NCBI GenBank assembly: GCA_022795445.1
Contig: JAAWGR010000018.1
Span: 1 to 41,329, forward strand
Direction of reading: 5' to 3'
Source of the DNA: Oscillibacter sp.
Lineage (GTDB): Bacteria; Bacillota; Clostridia; Oscillospirales; Oscillospiraceae
DNA: 41,329 nt
The position numbers and the translations under genes are program-made. Below the pieces are notes generated by a model that worked only from the letters and a program-made list of their open reading frames with translations, searched no databases and had not been told where the DNA came from. Below are positions 23,725-31,534 of the stretch, one piece after another (the first letter of the stretch is position 1; the number at the start of each line of letters is the position of its first letter).

Positions 23725-24765
23725 ATGGGTTTACCTGAACAAAGCGGCCTGAATCTCTATTCTAAATGGAAGCCAGGGAAACGGAACCTGATTACTGACG
23801 TACCCGGCGTCACCGTCGGACAGGTGACGATCCAGGACGGGGAGATCAACACGGGCGTCACCGCCATCCTGCCCCACGGCGGAAACCTGTTCCAGGAGAA
23901 GGTTCTGGCAGGCGCGGCGGTGATCAACGGCTTTGGCAAGAGCGCCGGGCTGGTGCAGATCGAAGAGCTGGGGACAATCGAATCTCCCATCATCCTCACC
24001 AATACCCTCAGCGCCGGGACGGCCTTGACAGCCATGGTCAAATACATGCTGGCGCAGAACCCGGACATCGGCGTAGATACAGGAACAGTCAACTGCGTCG
24101 TAACGGAGTGCAACGACGGACGCCTTAACGACATCCGGGGCCTCCATGTAAAGGAGGCGGACGTCCTCCAGGCGGTGGAGAATGCGGCGGAGACATTTGA
24201 GGAAGGGGCGGTCGGCGGCGGCACCGGCATGGTCTGCCTGGGCCTGAAGGGCGGCATCGGCTCCGCGTCCCGCACCTTTGAAGTGGACGGCCAGACCCAC
24301 ACAATCGGCGCGCTGGTGATGTCCAACTTCGGCGAGGCCGGAAACCTTGTCATTGGCGGGCGGCACCTTGACACCCGGAAGTGCATCGAGGACTGCGAGA
24401 AAAAGGACGTAGGCTCCATCATCATCATCATAGCTACGGACGTGCCGCTCAGCGAGCGGCAGCTCAAACGCGTCGCAAAACGCGCCATGATCTCCCTGGG
24501 CCGTGTAGGCTCATACAGCGGCAACGGCAGCGGCGACATTGCCATCGCTTTCACTACCGCCAACAACCAGCCGCACTACAGCGACAAAAACCTTCTGGAT
24601 ATGAAGATGTTCTATGATGAGAACATTGACTGCGTTTTCGAGTCCGGGGTGGAGGCCGTAGAGGAGGCAATCGTCAGTTCCCTCTACCACGCGAAGACCA
24701 CCACCGGCGTCCGGGGCAACACATATATGGGGCTCCAGGAATTCCTGGAGCGCTATGAGAGCTGA
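23725..24765 (+). CDS. P1/S58-family peptidase (DmpA-type aminopeptidase)
   Basis: A 346-residue Ntn-type hydrolase. The opening NLITDVPGVTVGQVTI and the block EEGAVGGGTGMVCLGLKGGIG are hallmarks of the DmpA/BapA family. The family cleaves itself at a Gly-Ser bond; here the candidate is Gly230-Ser231 in DVGSIIIIIATDVPL, with Ser231 the nucleophile of the mature beta chain. Members act as L-aminopeptidases with D-amidase or D-esterase activity, or as beta-peptidases. The chain lacks a signal peptide. AAAGGAG lies 9 bases upstream. The neighbouring DppA-type gene begins 15 bp after its stop, so both are in one operon. Confidence 0.93.
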   Translation: MGLPEQSGLNLYSKWKPGKRNLITDVPGVTVGQVTIQDGEINTGVTAILPHGGNLFQEKVLAGAAVINGFGKSAGLVQIEELGTIESPIILTNTLSAGTALTAMVKYMLAQNPDIGVDTGTVNCVVTECNDGRLNDIRGLHVKEADVLQAVENAAETFEEGAVGGGTGMVCLGLKGGIGSASRTFEVDGQTHTIGALVMSNFGEAGNLVIGGRHLDTRKCIEDCEKKDVGSIIIIIATDVPLSERQLKRVAKRAMISLGRVGSYSGNGSGDIAIAFTTANNQPHYSDKNLLDMKMFYDENIDCVFESGVEAVEEAIVSSLYHAKTTTGVRGNTYMGLQEFLERYES

Positions 24766-24780
24766 CGCGGGAGGGAGCGT

Positions 24781-25593
24781 ATGGAAAAGAAAATTTTTAT
24801 CAGCGCAGACATTGAGGGCATTACCGACGTCACATCATGGAGCGAGACTGAAGTCGGCGACGTGGGGTACGACGAAGCCTGTGCGCAGATGACGCGGGAA
24901 GTGTCCGCGGCCTGCGAGGCGGTCCTGGAAGCCGGGTACCGTCCGGTGGTCCGGGACGGCCACGAAACGGCTCTGAACATCCGGCACATAGACCTGCCTG
25001 ACGGCACAGAGCTGATGCGGGGCTGGGCCTGCCATCCTGCCTCCATGATGGCGGGGCTGGATGAATCGTACAGCGGCGCATTTTATATCGGTTACCACTC
25101 CCCCGCCGGCACGGCCGGAAGCCCGCTCGCTCACACCTGTGATCGGGAGCGTATCCGCTGGCTGAAGATCAACGGCAAGCTGGCGTCAGAGTTTACGATG
25201 AACGCCCTGTACGCAGCGTCCCGGGGCGTACCGTCGCTGCTGATCACCGGCGACGAAACGATCTGCCGTCTGGCGGCGGAAGAAGTGCCGCAGATTGCAG
25301 CGGTTGCGGTGAAACGCTGCCGCGGCAATTCCACCCACAACATCCACCCCCTGGAGGCTTGCCGCCGGATCAAGGAAACAGCGGCCCGCCAGCTGGCGGC
25401 GTTTGCGAAAGAACCTTACGCTCCCGCGGCGGTGCCAAAGGAACTGGTGATGGAGATCTGCCTTGGTACGCATCAGGCGGGCTTGTCGGCGCTGCGGCTC
25501 TCCGGCGTGGAGCGGGTGGATGAATATACCCTGCGCTACACGGCGAAGACCCCTGTGGAGTTCAACGTTGTCCGGGAACTGGTTCAGGGCTGA
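24781..25593 (+). CDS. DppA-type D-aminopeptidase (M55)
   Basis: A 270-residue zinc peptidase. Asp10 and Glu12 (SADIEGI), His61 (RDGHE), His106 (GYHSPAG) and Glu137 fit the five zinc ligands of Bacillus subtilis DppA (8, 10, 60, 104, 133). DppA removes N-terminal D-residues, preferring D-Ala-D-Ala and D-Ala-Gly-Gly, and forms a decameric ring. GGGAGGGAG lies before the ATG. It is last in the sigma-54 operon and is followed by a strong terminator. Unlike the dpp operon of Bacillus, no dipeptide ABC transporter is beside it. Confidence 0.93.
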   Translation: MEKKIFISADIEGITDVTSWSETEVGDVGYDEACAQMTREVSAACEAVLEAGYRPVVRDGHETALNIRHIDLPDGTELMRGWACHPASMMAGLDESYSGAFYIGYHSPAGTAGSPLAHTCDRERIRWLKINGKLASEFTMNALYAASRGVPSLLITGDETICRLAAEEVPQIAAVAVKRCRGNSTHNIHPLEACRRIKETAARQLAAFAKEPYAPAAVPKELVMEICLGTHQAGLSALRLSGVERVDEYTLRYTAKTPVEFNVVRELVQG

Positions 25594-25610
25594 GGCAAAA
25601 CGCGCATATG

Positions 25611-25641
25611 AAAAGGCAGACGCAAAACGTCTGCCTTTTTT
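25611..25641. terminator. bidirectional intrinsic terminator
   Basis: A perfect stem, AAAAGGCAGACG with CGTCTGCCTTTT, 5-base loop, then further T residues. It has T-runs on both strands and lies between the convergent dppA-type gene and the gene at 25672. Confidence 0.93.
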
Positions 25642-25671
25642 GCCGCGTCTGCAAAAACGCCGGCATTCGAT

Positions 25672-26415
25672 TTAAAACCGTTCCATCCAGGCCCAAAAGG
25701 ACTCCCGTTTCCCGCACTCCGGGCAGACGCCCGTTCCATAAAGGATAGGAAGGGTGGGGGTAATCATCTCATCTTCCGCCAGCGACAGCAGGCCCTGGAA
25801 CCAGACCGCTTCCTCTGTAAGGGATTTGCCGTCCCAGTCTTTGATGGAGGCGGGTTCCGCGCAGTCCAGTTCTTCCGAAAGCGGAAGCGTCTCGTCGTTC
25901 CAACCGCAGGAGCAGGCGGCAGGGGCTTCCTCCCAGCAGGAGCCAGAGGCGTAATACAACTGGCGGGCGTGCTGCCGGTCGCCAAGGATGGCCAAGGCTC
26001 CCAGCGCAAACATCTGCCCCAGCTCTCCGCTTCCCGGCAGAAGCGCGGCGGCAGCCGGGCCAGTCACCAACGGCTCCGTCTCACGGCGCAGGCCCTCCAA
26101 GCCCTCCTGAAATTCCCGGTAAGCCTCCGAACCCGGCTCCAGGGGCTGCTCGGCCTCGGCAGCGATGGCCGCGCCCATTTGAGCGATCAAATATACCTTG
26201 TCCTCTGTGGACAGTTTTGGGCACAGCGCCGCCAGATAGGGCAGGACATAGGCCGTGGCGCTGTAATAGCTGAGCTGATGGCTCAAATCCTCCGCCAGAA
26301 TATCCATGTTATCGCGGAAATTGTCCGGCTCTTCCAATAAGCGGCGGAGCCACTTGTCCGCGTCGTTTCCCGCCGCGCTGAGCGTCCCCCATACAGGGGC
26401 ATTCAAGTCAACCAT
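25672..26415 (-). CDS. hypothetical protein with C-terminal zinc-ribbon-like cysteines
   Basis: A 247-residue acidic, mainly helical protein. The start at 26415 (MVDLNAPVWGTL) is chosen because GGAGG lies 9 bases upstream; the frame to 26439 has no site. Cysteine pairs CSCGW (about residue 178) and CPECGK (about 235) suggest a metal knuckle. The middle is Ala/Leu/Glu-rich, like helical-repeat proteins. No family is recognised. It has its own promoter and shares a divergent control region with the transglutaminase-like gene. Confidence 0.75.
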   Translation of the reverse strand: MVDLNAPVWGTLSAAGNDADKWLRRLLEEPDNFRDNMDILAEDLSHQLSYYSATAYVLPYLAALCPKLSTEDKVYLIAQMGAAIAAEAEQPLEPGSEAYREFQEGLEGLRRETEPLVTGPAAAALLPGSGELGQMFALGALAILGDRQHARQLYYASGSCWEEAPAACSCGWNDETLPLSEELDCAEPASIKDWDGKSLTEEAVWFQGLLSLAEDEMITPTLPILYGTGVCPECGKRESFWAWMERF

Positions 26416-26472
26416 TCTGCATTGCCTCCATTCGTACAAAATTCAGAAACATGTAAAAGTTGGATTTCCTTT

Positions 26473-26501
26473 ATTATACAAAACCGCGGGCTTTCTGGCA
26501 A
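26473..26501 (-). promoter_or_regulatory. promoter of the gene at 25672
   Basis: Minus strand TTGCCA, 17-bp spacer, TATAAT, about 60 bp upstream of the start. Confidence 0.75.
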
Positions 26502-26519
26502 GGGCTTTGCAAAATCCCC

Positions 26520-26547
26520 TTGCAATTTTCCGGACCTTGCGTATAAT
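26520..26547 (+). promoter_or_regulatory. promoter of the transglutaminase-pilus operon
   Basis: TTGCAA, 16-bp spacer, TATAAT, about 75 bp upstream of the lipoprotein start. It is the only clear promoter before the run of closely spaced genes from 26623 to 31466. Confidence 0.65.
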
Positions 26548-26622
26548 ATTAAGATAGTAGTTTATGCCATGTTTCGGATAAATTCCCGCCCCCCTGGACA
26601 GGCGGATAGAAAGGATGCGTGT

Positions 26623-27630
26623 ATGTTTGTGAAAAAGATTTTACCATTGTTTTTGCTTTGCGCTCTCCTGGCTGGCTGTGCCCAGACCGCCGCGGAAGGA
26701 ATGGCAGAAGTTCCCGTGGAAACCTCTGCGGAAACGCAGGAGGAGGCTTATACCGCCCAGACGGAGCTGGTGGAGATCGAGCTGGAAGACGAAGCCGTCG
26801 CGCTGGCAGCCTCCCCGGCGGCGCAGAGCACGCTGCTGCTGCCGGTGGCTTCCGGAACCGCGGTTCAGAAGACAGACAAGGCCGTCATCGACTACTCCAA
26901 CAGCAAGGATGGCTATGTGATGGCCCAGTATACCGCTGCTACCAGCCAGCGCCTCAAGGTGCAGGTCAAAGGACCGACCACGACCTATACCTATGATCTT
27001 CCCGCCGGGTCCTGGGCGACCTTCCCCCTCTCCGACGGCAACGGCTCTTATAAGGTGGACGTTTTGGAGAATACGACGGGGAAGAAGTATGCCTATGTGG
27101 TGTCGGCCTCCTTCCAGGTGACGCTGAGCGACGAGTTTGCGCCGTTCCTGCGGCCCAACCAGTATGTGGACTACGGCGTTGCGCCCAACACGGTGGCAAA
27201 GGCGCAGGAACTGGCAGGGAGCATCGCGGACCCATTGCAGAAGGTTGCGAAAATTTACGATTACGTGGTAGCCAGCCTGACCTATGACAAGGAGAAGGCC
27301 GCCGCCGTCCAGAGCGGTTACCTGCCGGTTCTGGACACGGTGCTGTCCACGAAGAAGGGGATTTGCTTTGATTACGCCTCCCTGATGGCGGGGATGCTCC
27401 GCAGCCAGGGGGTGCCCTGCAAGCTGGTGGTTGGCTATGCTGGTACGGCCTACCATGCGTGGATCAATGTCTGGACAAAGGAAACCGGCTGGGTAGACGG
27501 CGTGATTTTCTTCGACGGCACCACTTGGCAGCGTATGGACCCGACCTTTGCCTCCTCCGGCAAGGGAAGCGACTCCATTATGCAGTACATCGGCGACGGA
27601 AGCAACTATACGGCTAAATATCTCTACTGA
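26623..27630 (+). CDS. transglutaminase-like lipoprotein
   Basis: A 335-residue exported protein. The start at 26623 gives a lipoprotein signal MFVKKILPLFLLCALLAGC with Cys19 as the lipid anchor; a longer frame from 26422 spoils this and lacks a binding site. Residues 25-65 are an acidic linker. The C-terminal transglutaminase/protease-like domain has the triad as Cys (KKGICFDYA, about 247), His (AYHAWINVW, about 283) and Asp (RMDPTF, about 306). Such domains in clostridia act on cell-surface proteins; the target is unknown. The pilus-type gene at 27646 follows after 15 bp, so co-transcription is likely. Confidence 0.88.
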   Translation: MFVKKILPLFLLCALLAGCAQTAAEGMAEVPVETSAETQEEAYTAQTELVEIELEDEAVALAASPAAQSTLLLPVASGTAVQKTDKAVIDYSNSKDGYVMAQYTAATSQRLKVQVKGPTTTYTYDLPAGSWATFPLSDGNGSYKVDVLENTTGKKYAYVVSASFQVTLSDEFAPFLRPNQYVDYGVAPNTVAKAQELAGSIADPLQKVAKIYDYVVASLTYDKEKAAAVQSGYLPVLDTVLSTKKGICFDYASLMAGMLRSQGVPCKLVVGYAGTAYHAWINVWTKETGWVDGVIFFDGTTWQRMDPTFASSGKGSDSIMQYIGDGSNYTAKYLY

Positions 27631-27645
27631 TTGCGGGAGTTTTCC

Positions 27646-28674
27646 ATGAAACAACATATTTCAAATGAAGAAATCGCCTCTTTGTGTCTGGAACTGTCCC
27701 TGCTGCTCCACGCGGGCGTGGGTACAGGCGACGCCTTGGCCCTCCTGTCGGAGGAAGGCGACTGCAAGGCGTTATTGCGCGGCCTTGCAGACGCGGTAGA
27801 CGACGGAACGCCGCTGTCTGCCGCCATGAAGGAGAGCGGCAGTTTTCCCGTGTACGTCAGCGGCCTGGTGGAGGTCGGCGAACGGACCGGCCGCACAGAG
27901 GAAGCGCTCTCATCCCTCTCCCGTTACTACGAGGACCGGGTGCGCCTGAGCCGCCGGGTACGCAGCGCGCTGCTGTATCCGGCCATGATGCTGGCGTTGA
28001 TGTTGGTGGTGATCGGCGTGCTGCTGGTGAAGGTGCTGCCGATTTTCGACGATGTATACGCCTCCCTTGGCAGCCGCCTTACCGGCGTGGCGGGCGGCTT
28101 GCTGGCGATGGGCCGCTGGCTGGACGGCGTGATGCCGGCGTTGTGGGCTGTTTTGATTGTACTGGCGGTATTTTTCGCAGCATTCGCCCTGTCGGAAGGC
28201 TTCCGGAGTTCCATCCTGTCCGGATGGCGCAGGGGCCATGGCGACAAGGGCATTGCCCGGAAGCTGAACACAGCGCGCTTGGCTCAGGCGTTATCCATGG
28301 GCATGGCCAGCGGCTTGCCGCTGGAGGAAGCTGTCGAGTTGTCCGCCGGACTTTTGGAGGCGGGCGCAAAAGAGCGCTGTATGAACTGCCAGAAGCGTCT
28401 GGAGGACGGCGAGAGCTTGAGCGAGGCCCTGCGGGGAAGCGAACTGCTGCCCGTGAACCAGTGCCGTCTGCTGGAGCTGGGACAGCGCAGCGGCGCGGGG
28501 GATAAATCCATGGAAAAAATTGCCGCCGACCTGACAGAAGAAGGAGAAGCCGCGCTGGATGCCCTGGTGAGCCGGGTGGAGCCGGCTTTGGTGCTGGTTT
28601 GTTCCGTACTGGTGGGGCTGATCCTGTTGTCGGTTATGCTGCCGCTGATGCACATTATGGCGGCCATCGGGTGA
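27646..28674 (+). CDS. type IV pilus/type II secretion inner-membrane platform protein (PilC/GspF)
   Basis: A 342-residue protein with two GspF domains. The first (about 8-125) carries EEIASLCLELSLLLHAGV and SGLVEVGERTGRTEEAL, and the second (about 205-330) carries LARALSMGMASG-like ARLAQALSMGMASGLPLEEA and LLELGQRSGA. Membrane segments lie near 108-128, 160-180 and 315-338. It forms the membrane base that assembly and retraction ATPases act on. GGGAG lies before the ATG at 27646. It heads a run of pilin-like genes that ends with PilT. Confidence 0.93.
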   Translation: MKQHISNEEIASLCLELSLLLHAGVGTGDALALLSEEGDCKALLRGLADAVDDGTPLSAAMKESGSFPVYVSGLVEVGERTGRTEEALSSLSRYYEDRVRLSRRVRSALLYPAMMLALMLVVIGVLLVKVLPIFDDVYASLGSRLTGVAGGLLAMGRWLDGVMPALWAVLIVLAVFFAAFALSEGFRSSILSGWRRGHGDKGIARKLNTARLAQALSMGMASGLPLEEAVELSAGLLEAGAKERCMNCQKRLEDGESLSEALRGSELLPVNQCRLLELGQRSGAGDKSMEKIAADLTEEGEAALDALVSRVEPALVLVCSVLVGLILLSVMLPLMHIMAAIG

Positions 28675-28678
28675 GCGT

Positions 28679-29002
28679 ATGAGGAGGAAGAGAAGCGGCT
28701 TGCTGTCTTTGCTGGGAGGACTTCTGGTCCCGGTTGTGGCCGTTGCGGCAGTGCTGTGCTTTGCCACAGCGCTGGACAGCCTGGACAGCGGACGGGCGGA
28801 GGAAGACCTCCGGCAGCTGGAGGAGACCTTACGGCGGGGGTGTGTGGCCTGTTACGCCGCGGAGGGCGTTTACCCGCCCGACATCGATTATTTGAAGGAA
28901 CATTACGGACTCCAGGTGGATGAGGAGCGGTATACGGTGCGCTACTCCGCCTTTGCGGAAAACCTGATGCCGGATATCACTGTGTTGGAGATCGGGCCAT
29001 GA
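28679..29002 (+). CDS. pilin-like small protein (107 aa)
   Basis: A basic N-terminus and one membrane segment (residues 8-30) are followed by a helix, EEDLRQLEETLRRG. The compact C-terminal region (CVACYAAEGVYPPDIDYLKEHYGL) resembles the CYA-EG-YPP pattern of pseudopilins. The class III signal (Gly, then Phe at +1 and Glu at +5) is not seen. It begins 4 bp after the GspF-like gene and overlaps the next gene by four bases. Confidence 0.75.
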   Translation: MRRKRSGLLSLLGGLLVPVVAVAAVLCFATALDSLDSGRAEEDLRQLEETLRRGCVACYAAEGVYPPDIDYLKEHYGLQVDEERYTVRYSAFAENLMPDITVLEIGP

Positions 29003-29481
29003 GAAAAAGAGCAATCCAACATCATATGGACGGCCTGCTGGCCCTGCTGCTGTTTGGCATATTTGCCGTGTGCGTGCTGGCCATCCTGCTGACGGGGGCA
29101 AATGCATACCGTCGGCTGACCGTCCGGGACCAGGCGGCTTACAATGACCGGACATGCCGGCAATACCTGGAGACCCGCGTACGGCAGGCGGATGCGGCAG
29201 GCGGTGTACGGGTGGAACCTTTTGGGGATACTTCGGCCTTGGTGCTGCTGGACGCTTTTGGCTACGAGACCCGGGTATACTGCTGCAACGGGTATCTGAT
29301 GGAACTTTACGCCGCGCCGGGGACGGACTTTGTGCCGGAGGACGGGGAGAAAGTCCTGGAAATCGGCGGAATGGTCCCTTCTTTGGATAACGGCGTGTTG
29401 AAAATTACACTTATAAATACGGACGGTATTGAGCAGCAGAGTTATTTATCGCTCCGCAGCGGAGAGGGGGCAGCCGCATGA
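28999..29481 (+). CDS. DUF4860-type pilin-like protein
   Basis: A 160-residue protein with an N-terminal membrane segment (MDGLLALLLFGIFAVCVLAILL, residues 10-31 in outline). The conserved stretches ANAYRRLTVRDQAAYNDR, TCRQYLETRVRQAD and YETRVYCCNGYLMELY fit the clostridial DUF4860 family found beside type IV pilus genes. It is probably a minor pilin or assembly factor, which is inferred from place. ATGA overlaps couple it to both neighbours. Confidence 0.8.
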   Translation: MRKRAIQHHMDGLLALLLFGIFAVCVLAILLTGANAYRRLTVRDQAAYNDRTCRQYLETRVRQADAAGGVRVEPFGDTSALVLLDAFGYETRVYCCNGYLMELYAAPGTDFVPEDGEKVLEIGGMVPSLDNGVLKITLINTDGIEQQSYLSLRSGEGAAA

Positions 29482-29927
29482 AAAGCAAAGCCCCACTGCT
29501 TCTGATGGAGCAGATGATCATGCTGCTGGTGTTCGCGCTGGCAGCGGCGCTGTGCCTACAGGCGTTTGTGAAATCCGACGCCAGTTCCCGCCGCATCCAG
29601 GAGCGGGATACAGCGGTAAACCTTGTGCAAAATGTGGCGGAGGTCGCCCGCAGCCGCGGCGGCGACATGGGAGAGACCCTGACCGAAACAGCGGAGTGTT
29701 TGGGCTATTCCTACGCGCAGGGGATTCTTTGGCAGGATTTCGATGAAAATTGGAATTTAATCTCCGGCAACGGCGCATACCGTCTGGAAGCCCAAGGCGT
29801 CCCAGCGGACGTGCCGGGGCTGCATGTGCTGCAAATCCGCGTTTTTACCGGCGGTGCGGACAGTTCGGAGGACAGCCTGCTATTTGAGATTGAGACGGCG
29901 TGGCAGATGGAGGGCGGCAATGGATAA
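29478..29927 (+). CDS. pilin-like protein (149 aa)
   Basis: The N-terminus (LLLMEQMIMLLVFALAAALCLQAFV) resembles a type IV pilin helix with a Glu at its start, but the preceding residue is Met, not the usual Gly. The soluble part begins with an amphipathic helix (RDTAVNLVQNVAEVARSRGGD) and continues as strands, like a minor pilin. GAGAGGGGG lies before the ATG. It overlaps the previous and next genes by 4 and 8 bases. Confidence 0.75.
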   Translation: MKSKAPLLLMEQMIMLLVFALAAALCLQAFVKSDASSRRIQERDTAVNLVQNVAEVARSRGGDMGETLTETAECLGYSYAQGILWQDFDENWNLISGNGAYRLEAQGVPADVPGLHVLQIRVFTGGADSSEDSLLFEIETAWQMEGGNG

Positions 29928-30348
29928 CCGGAAAAATCAACGCTTTTCCCCTCCGGCAGTCGGCGGGGCGTCGCTGCTGGTCGTGTTTGCGGTGCTGTGC
30001 CTGACGGTTTTTGCTTTGCTGAGCCTGACTACGGTACAGGCGGATGTGCGCCTTGCGGACGCTTCCGTCCAGGCGGTGGCGGACTACTATGCCGCCGACC
30101 TGGAGGCCCAGACCATCCTGGCCCGGCTCCGGGCGGGGGAACAGCCGGAAGGGGTTGCCTTTTCTGGCAGCGGTCTTCTTCGGGCGGAATATACCTGCCG
30201 TATTTCGGATACCCAAGAGCTTCAGGTTTCCGTCATCCTTAGGGGGATTGCAGGCCAGGATTATCAAATCGAACGCTGGCAGGCGGTCCCGTCGGTGGAA
30301 TGGGAATCCGATGAATCTCTGGATTTGTGGGATGGCGCGCCTTTCTAA
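29920..30348 (+). CDS. pilin-like membrane protein (142 aa)
   Basis: Start ATG at 29920, inside the 3-prime end of the previous gene. Residues 17-40 form one membrane segment (SLLVVFAVLCLTVFALLSL). A long helix (RLADASVQAVADYYAADLEAQ) and a strand-rich end follow, the layout of PilX-type minor pilins. No prepilin cleavage motif is seen. Followed after 65 bp by the PilT gene. Confidence 0.7.
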   Translation: MDNRKNQRFSPPAVGGASLLVVFAVLCLTVFALLSLTTVQADVRLADASVQAVADYYAADLEAQTILARLRAGEQPEGVAFSGSGLLRAEYTCRISDTQELQVSVILRGIAGQDYQIERWQAVPSVEWESDESLDLWDGAPF

Positions 30349-30413
30349 GTGTATTCATTGGACCGGATGATACAGAATATATCGCAAATAACCTGCTAGG
30401 AGGCTATGGAATT

Positions 30414-31466
30414 ATGGTATTGGATTACCTGAAACGTGCGGTGGAGGACCAGGCGTCTGATTTGTTCATCGTAGCGGGCGGCAATGTCAGCGAAAAACTG
30501 GAAAAACGGCTCGTCAGCATCAGCGAAGGCAAGGTATTTGCCAAGGAAACCGAGGCGCTGATCATGGAGATCTACGAACTGGCGAACCGTACTACCGAAC
30601 GTTACCTCCGGCGGGGCGACGATGATTTTTCCTTCTCGGTGCCGGGCCTTGCCCGTTTCCGCGTCAACGCCTACCGCCAGCGCGGCTCAATGGCGGCAGT
30701 GGTGCGGGTGGTGGCTTTCGACATCCCTAACTGGGCGTCTTTGGGTATTCCGGAAGAGGTCATGAAACTGTCCAGCGTCACCCACGGCATGGTTCTGGTG
30801 ACCGGTACAGCAGGCAGCGGCAAATCCACCACCCAGGCCTGCATCCTGGACCGCATCAACCAAGAGCGGGAAAGTCACATTATTACCCTGGAAGACCCCA
30901 TCGAATATTTGCACCGGGATAACAAGAGCATCGTCAGCCAGCGGGAGATCGCCATTGATACGGAGGATTATCCCTCGGCCCTGCGGGCCTGCCTGCGGCA
31001 AGCTCCCGACGTCATCCTGCTGGGGGAAATGCGGGACCAGGAGACCATCCACACCGCCATGACGGCGGCGGAAACCGGCCACTTGCTCATTGCGACCCTG
31101 CACACCAAGGGCGCCGTCAACACCATCGACCGCATTGTAGACACCTTTCCCAGCGGCCAGCAGGACCAAGTGCGCGTTCAGCTGAGCATGGTGCTGCATA
31201 CCGTGGTGTCCCAGCAGCTCCTGCCCGGTGCGGCAGGAGACCTGGTGCCTGCTTTTGAGATCATGCATATGAACAGCGCCATCCGAAGCCTGATCCGGGA
31301 CAGCAAAACCCATCAGATCGACAACGCCATCGCCTCCGGCGGCGCGGAGGGCATGGTGACGATGGACCAGTATATCCTGGGGCTGTATAAGGCGGGGAAG
31401 ATTACCGCGCAGGCGGCTTTGGAGTTTGCGGATAACGCCGAACAGCTCAAGCGGCGCATTGGATGA
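30414..31466 (+). CDS. PilT-type pilus retraction ATPase
   Basis: A 350-residue hexameric ATPase. Walker A GTAGSGKST lies near residue 126, the Asp box DPIEYLH near 155, Walker B ILLGEMRD near 198 and the His box ATLHTKGAVNTIDRIV near 220. AIRSLIRDSKTHQI near 288 matches the AIRNLIRE signature of retraction ATPases, so it is PilT rather than the assembly ATPase PilB. The start at 30414 follows GGAGG by 10 bases. No PilB, prepilin peptidase or major pilin gene is in the window. Confidence 0.93.
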   Translation: MVLDYLKRAVEDQASDLFIVAGGNVSEKLEKRLVSISEGKVFAKETEALIMEIYELANRTTERYLRRGDDDFSFSVPGLARFRVNAYRQRGSMAAVVRVVAFDIPNWASLGIPEEVMKLSSVTHGMVLVTGTAGSGKSTTQACILDRINQERESHIITLEDPIEYLHRDNKSIVSQREIAIDTEDYPSALRACLRQAPDVILLGEMRDQETIHTAMTAAETGHLLIATLHTKGAVNTIDRIVDTFPSGQQDQVRVQLSMVLHTVVSQQLLPGAAGDLVPAFEIMHMNSAIRSLIRDSKTHQIDNAIASGGAEGMVTMDQYILGLYKAGKITAQAALEFADNAEQLKRRIG

Positions 31467-31534
31467 GAGGATTCATGCTTTGCCGGAGGGCTTTGTATAT
31501 GGATTCCCGAACGTTTGACAGGTGGTGAACAGCC

